Source of the DNA: Acuticoccus sp039189655
Lineage (GTDB): Bacteria; Pseudomonadota; Alphaproteobacteria; Rhizobiales; Amorphaceae
Length of the DNA: 19,347 nt
NCBI GenBank assembly: GCA_039189655.1
Contig: JBCCYN010000095.1
Span: 1-19,347, forward strand
Direction of reading: 5' to 3'
Below the pieces are notes generated by a model. The model worked only from the letters and a program-made list of their open reading frames with translations, ran no database searches and had not been told where the DNA came from. Every line of letters begins with the position of its first letter. The first letter of the stretch is position 1. This document shows, piece after piece, positions 16,435 through 19,347 of this stretch. A program made the translations under genes and the position numbers.

Positions 16435-16511
16435 CGGGGCATAGCTCAGCCTGGTAGAGCACCGGTTTTGGGAACCGGGGGTCGTAAGTTCGAATCTTGC
16501 TGCCCCGACCA
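16435..16511 (+). tRNA. tRNA-Pro (anticodon TGG)
   Basis: This is a complete 77-base cloverleaf. The acceptor strand CGGGGCA pairs with TGCCCCG at 16501-16507, followed by discriminator A and an encoded CCA. The D arm begins GCTCAGCCTGGTAGAGC. The anticodon stem CCGGT/ACCGG encloses loop TTTGGGA, anticodon TGG. The T arm contains GTTCGAATC. It lies 19 bp before the NDUFS4-like gene. Confidence 0.97.
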
Positions 16512-16530
16512 CACAGAAAGGAGCGTTTTC

Positions 16531-16845
16531 GTGGCGGCCAAAACAGTTCGCATCTTCAAGCCAGCCCGCACTGCCATGCAGTCCGGTACGCGCAAAACGC
16601 GCCACTGGCGGCTTGAGCCAGTGGTGGATCGGCCGCCAGAGGTGGAGCCACTCATGGGTTGGACATCCAGTGTCGATACCGATCGACAGGTGCATCTGAA
16701 CTTTCCCACAAAGGAGGAAGCCATCGCCTACGCCGAGCGCAACGGCTTTTCCTACCGGGTGGAGGACGAAAAACGAACGGCAGACAAAAAGATTGCCTAC
16801 GCGGACAACTTCCGCGCCGACCGGTCATCCCCTTGGACCCACTAG
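16531..16845 (+). CDS. complex I accessory subunit, NDUFS4-like (ETC complex I subunit)
   Basis: This 104-residue protein belongs to the NDUFS4/18-kDa accessory subunit family of NADH:ubiquinone oxidoreductase, found in alphaproteobacteria and mitochondria. Family features are the N-terminal TVRIFKPARTAMQSG, then W-LEP, GWTSSVDTDRQVHLNFPTKE, AIAYAERNG and the C-terminal KKIAYADNF. The start is GTG 16531 with AAAGGAG eight bases upstream; the open frame runs further back but would read through tRNA-Pro. The gene stands alone directly after the tRNA and marks the end of the conserved chromosomal block. Confidence 0.92.
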   Translation: MAAKTVRIFKPARTAMQSGTRKTRHWRLEPVVDRPPEVEPLMGWTSSVDTDRQVHLNFPTKEEAIAYAERNGFSYRVEDEKRTADKKIAYADNFRADRSSPWTH

Positions 16846-16960
16846 CTTAAGCTTCGCGGCTCGTACGATAAACTTGGGCGACGGCCGGAAGGGCACCACG
16901 GCAAATTTGATTTGACGTGTTTGCAATGTCGCATGGCGATCCCGCAACCATTGTCAGGTT

Positions 16961-17492
16961 TTATGGACAGGCGTTCTGAACACTTGCGCGAGCGATGTTC
17001 GGATGTGTGTGGCGGGGCCGTTCAGAAAGGGCGGTGATTGGGGACGCGGTGTCCGCGACGCCGCAGATGAACTCAAACCCGGCGATGATGATCTGCAGGC
17101 GATTTCCGCCTTCTTGCCGCCACCATGTGTTTGATGCCGCCATCATGAGCTTAAAACCATGGAGCAAGCCGTGCGGTGGGAGAGCGCGCCCTTCGTGCGG
17201 GCGGGTCCTGGCCGAATGGTCGTAAAGACACGCTTGATCGGGTTCGAGGCCCTCAGGTGTTTCCAGTGCTCTGCATCGACGTAGGAGTTGGCAAAGAGCG
17301 CGTCGTTGCCTCTTGTCAGGCCTTCGAACGCCTTGGAATATTTGGCGTGTCCGTCTCGATGAAGGTAGCGAAAGCGGTTTCAGCGGTCACCCGATCTGAC
17401 GCATCCCGGGCCACGGCCAGGTCGGCCTTGATCTCTTTCTGGAGGGAGTTGAGCACCTTCCTCAGGACGTCGGCGATATAGAGCGCGATGGC
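16961..17492 (-). pseudogene. C-terminal remnant of an IS256-family transposase, frameshifted
   Basis: Read on the minus strand in three pieces, the sequence follows the C-terminal half of IS256 (mutator-type) transposases: VLNSLQKEIKADLA near 17460, then AKYSKAFEGL, AEHWKHLRASNPI, RTKGALSHRTA, and FKLMMAASNTWWRQEGGNRL with IIAGFEFICGV near the end. Two single-base losses break the frame. One is near 17348, before AKYSKAF. The other is in the T run of the MVFKL codons near 17153, where four T remain and five are needed. The usual NPIE motif reads NPIK, so the residue I take to be the catalytic Glu is changed. The N-terminal part with the first two Asp residues is missing. Confidence 0.75.
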
Positions 17493-17579
17493 AGTGCTGC
17501 ACGCTCCGGGCGCTCTTGCGGACGCCAACATCGAACTCGATAAATTCCTTCCTGCGCCCGGGCGTGACCTTTGGCAGAA

Positions 17580-17880
17580 GGGCATACGCGCCGCGTCTTC
17601 CTCCATCCACGCTTGGCGTGGGACTTTTCTATCGGCCGGTGCCATTAGTGGAACCTCGTGATCCATCACATGCAGCTACCGCCCCTCGTGGTGGGCACCC
17701 GGCCAGGCTTCCATGCCGACGAAGCAGCCACGTCGTCCGTCAAAGAGTGCGAGAAACGGGCTCCTCGGCAGCCATGACGCACCACCATCTTGCAGACCGC
17801 ATCAACGCCATGGACCTGAAAGACATTCGGGGCGAGATTTCCACCCAAAGATCAAATTCCGAGCATGGATGGCTCCTCAG
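17580..17880 (-). pseudogene. N-terminal remnant of an IS110-family transposase with its 5' leader
   Basis: The minus strand shows a GAGGAG ribosome binding site, ATG at 17866, an early in-frame stop, and then GGNLAPNVFQVHGVDAVCKMVVR, matching the IS110 start (I)GIDLAKNVFQVHGVD--GKVVVR. A frame change leads to FVGMEAWPGAHH (family: GMEAC-SAHHWAR). Farther on are MDHEVPLMAPA and KVPRQAWMEEDAA, which correspond to GHEVRLMPPAYVK and the KNDAADAEA segment. The first catalytic Asp of GID reads Asn. The rest of the transposase is absent; the IS256 remnant begins about 90 bp farther on in the same orientation. The assignment is by recalled family motifs. Confidence 0.65.
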
Positions 17881-18041
17881 GTCGATCCAATGGTGCACCT
17901 TCGTGGCGCAACGCGATGCCAAAAGCAGGAGCCAGCCACGACGTCAATCGGGATAACTCTTGCCAATCTGAAAGCCCGTTGAGGAAGGTTGCTGCAAGAA
18001 TTCGTGACAGACTTTAGTAGGCCGTTGACGTCCTAGTCGAT

Positions 18042-18225
18042 CGCATCTCGACCATCGTAAAGCGCTTTGCAGACTTCTTCGATGGCTACAATTTTGGCCG
18101 GCCCTCCAAAGCCATCAATGGCAGCACGCCCCGCGAATTCAGCAGTAAAAAGAGTGCACAGATCAGGCAGAAAGATTCAGTCTCGATGTTTCCTGCCTAA
18201 CATCGATATTAAACAAGCTAAGTAT
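18042..18225 (+). pseudogene. C-terminal tail of an IS481/IS3-type integrase-core transposase
   Basis: On the plus strand one frame reads IVKRFADFFDGYNFGRPSK followed by AINGSTPREF, which resembles the end of IS481-type transposases (L-DF--AYNFARRLK-L-GLTPYE). After a frame change near 18150, TDQAERFSLD corresponds to the terminal WT--PERF-L(D/N) segment. Stops and the frameshift show it is dead. Only about 60 residues of the original product can be followed. Confidence 0.55.
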
Positions 18226-18581
18226 AGCCTCAGGACAATTGGCTCAACGAGGCGCTTCAGCTTGCCCGAGGTAAGGCGCTTAGCGGCACGAAACTCGCGA
18301 GCTGCCAAGGCCGCGCGACGCAGCAGTATCGAGTCGCAGCGATGCGCGGTTTGGGCTAGCCGAGACCGGCTAGCCTGTGAGCGGGATAATCACCGGACAT
18401 GTACGACATTGTCCTTCATCACGTCCGAAAACTCATCTTACCCAAATCTGACCAATGGTGGACGTGACCTGATTGGGTCTGGACCCTATCGGTGTCGCCG
18501 GCTAAGGAAACGCGTGGGTTGGCTTGCGGAGCGCGACCGTCGCTCTAGTCGCCAACCGGATGCCATAACATCCACTCCAAC

Positions 18582-18658
<77 letters not shown>

Positions 18659-18957
18659 AATAGTTTCAATGCGTTAGCGAGATGAAGCCACTCTTAGCTG
18701 GCGCCTTGCGGACTCCTTCGCGGACTCTTTCCTGGTTGGATTCGGTCTGCGTTTGTCGGAGTTGAACGTTCGGATGGCCGCCGTCCGTCAATCGTGCATC
18801 CTTATGCGTCCTTGCGCGACGGCCACAGTCCGAGGAGGATAACGTCGGTGAGCCGAGCGGCCGTCCATCGGTGACGGCCGCGAGTATGATTTTGGCTTTA
18901 TTGATTAAGATGGTCTGAGTTCGAATCATGGTATGGAACCACATGGAAGGCTATCCT
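18659..18957. other. 299-bp region between tRNA-Arg and the DprA-like gene
   Basis: No recognised gene is present. A 12-bp imperfect tandem repeat (two copies, one mismatch) lies at 18708-18731. A tRNA-like T-arm string AGTTCGAATC followed 10 bases later by ACCA lies at 18918-18941. The last 60 bp are AT-richer and probably carry the promoter and ribosome binding site (AAGG at 18947-18950) of the following gene. Confidence 0.45.
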
Positions 18958-19347
18958 ATGGACGCTGTACGGACGGCCGACGTTATCCCGCCGTTGAATG
19001 ATTTCGAAGAGAAGCACGCACCGGATCTGCTGTTTCTGGAAGGAAACCGAGACCTTCTTCAGGAAGGCTTACGTGTTTCGGTAGTTGGATCGAGGAAGCC
19101 TTCGGAGGGTGGCATCAAACGAGCGGCTGTTTTTTGTCGCGCGCTCGTGCGCAAGAACATTATCGTTGTTAGTGGTCTCGCCCAAGGGATCGATACGGTC
19201 GCGCATCAAACTGCGCTTCAACAAGGCGGGCGGACGATCGCAGTCTTAGGCACCCCTCTGAGCCAAGCCTACCCTGCGTCTAATAAGCATCTTCTTGATC
19301 AAATTAAACGGTATCATCTCGCGGTTTCTCAGTTTCCTGAGGGGTAC
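18958..19347 (+). CDS. short DprA/Smf-like (SLOG-fold) protein, cut by window end
   Basis: The frame from ATG 18958 is open for 130 codons to the window edge. ATG 18943 and ATG 18928 are in-frame alternatives; AAGG lies seven bases before 18958. The Rossmann-like DprA domain is clear: VSVVGSRKPSEGG at 40 to 52, IIVVSGLAQGIDTVAH at 68 to 83, a glycine-rich IAVLGTPLSQAYPASN at 94 to 109, and VSQFPEG at the end. Only about 40 residues precede the first strand, so the N-terminal SAM/HhH region of housekeeping DprA is missing, a form often seen in accessory regions. Classical DprA loads RecA on incoming single-stranded DNA. Short relatives have uncertain roles, and nucleotide or DNA sensing in defence is a proposal for the wider fold family. 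Codons are noticeably AT-richer than in the preceding chromosomal genes, suggesting transfer. Confidence 0.82.
   Translation, partial: MDAVRTADVIPPLNDFEEKHAPDLLFLEGNRDLLQEGLRVSVVGSRKPSEGGIKRAAVFCRALVRKNIIVVSGLAQGIDTVAHQTALQQGGRTIAVLGTPLSQAYPASNKHLLDQIKRYHLAVSQFPEGY

Larger units (their letters stand above)
16846..18581. mobile_element. insertion-sequence graveyard between complex I gene and tRNA-Arg
   Basis: About 1.7 kb without an intact gene separates the last conserved chromosomal gene from tRNA-Arg. It holds remnants of three IS families (IS256 and IS110 on the minus strand, IS481 on the plus strand), listed separately. The remaining parts (16846-16960, 17881-18041 and 18226-18581) show no recognisable coding sequence. 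No intact terminal inverted repeats or target duplications could be identified by eye. Confidence 0.65.

Noticed and set aside
18708..18731. Tandem 12-bp repeat considered as a CRISPR or minisatellite start
   Set aside because: There are only two copies, directly adjacent with one mismatch and no spacers; no CRISPR-like array is present in the window.

Overview
The window is GC-rich chromosomal DNA that most resembles an alphaproteobacterium, probably Hyphomicrobiales-like. The support is the gene order accA–xerD facing aroK–aroB–CorC/HlyC protein, the cluster two-domain cold-shock protein–DUF192–tRNA-Pro–complex I NDUFS4-like subunit, and an OlsB-like acyltransferase. The genus cannot be read from the sequence alone.

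Layout. Positions 1-1707 (minus) hold adenine deaminase, intact to the window edge, with a SAM methyltransferase (1716-2522, minus) 8 bp upstream of it in one transcription unit. After a 437-bp gap come a YafK-type L,D-transpeptidase lipoprotein (2960-4327), accA (4473-5429) and xerD (5486-6388), all minus. Divergent from xerD are aroK, aroB and a CNNM/CBS/CorC membrane protein (6631-9671, plus). A 408-bp non-coding stretch with two perfect inverted repeats follows. Then, on the minus strand, come the severed 3' end of a methyltransferase gene (10080-10350), an FAD amine oxidase whose 3' end runs into that fragment, and an OlsB-like acyltransferase (start about 12297). On the plus strand follow comM/yifB, a sirtuin, a two-domain cold-shock protein, a DUF192 protein, tRNA-Pro(TGG) and an NDUFS4-like complex I subunit. 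These are housekeeping functions: fatty acid and chorismate biosynthesis, envelope, chromosome resolution, purine salvage and respiration.

From about 16850 the character changes. The next 1.7 kb carries no intact gene but holds degraded pieces of three insertion-sequence families: the C-terminal part of an IS256-type transposase, the N-terminal start of an IS110-type transposase, and the C-terminal tail of an IS481-type transposase. The IS256 and IS110 pieces carry frameshifts and changed active-site residues. The IS481 piece carries a frameshift. tRNA-Arg(TCT) follows, then about 300 bp without a recognisable gene, then the start of a lower-GC gene for a short DprA/Smf-like protein cut by the window end. 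This is what the left edge of a genomic island at a tRNA gene would look like. If the window touches an undescribed system, it most likely begins with this DprA-like gene and continues to the right of the window. Nothing inside the window proves such a system.
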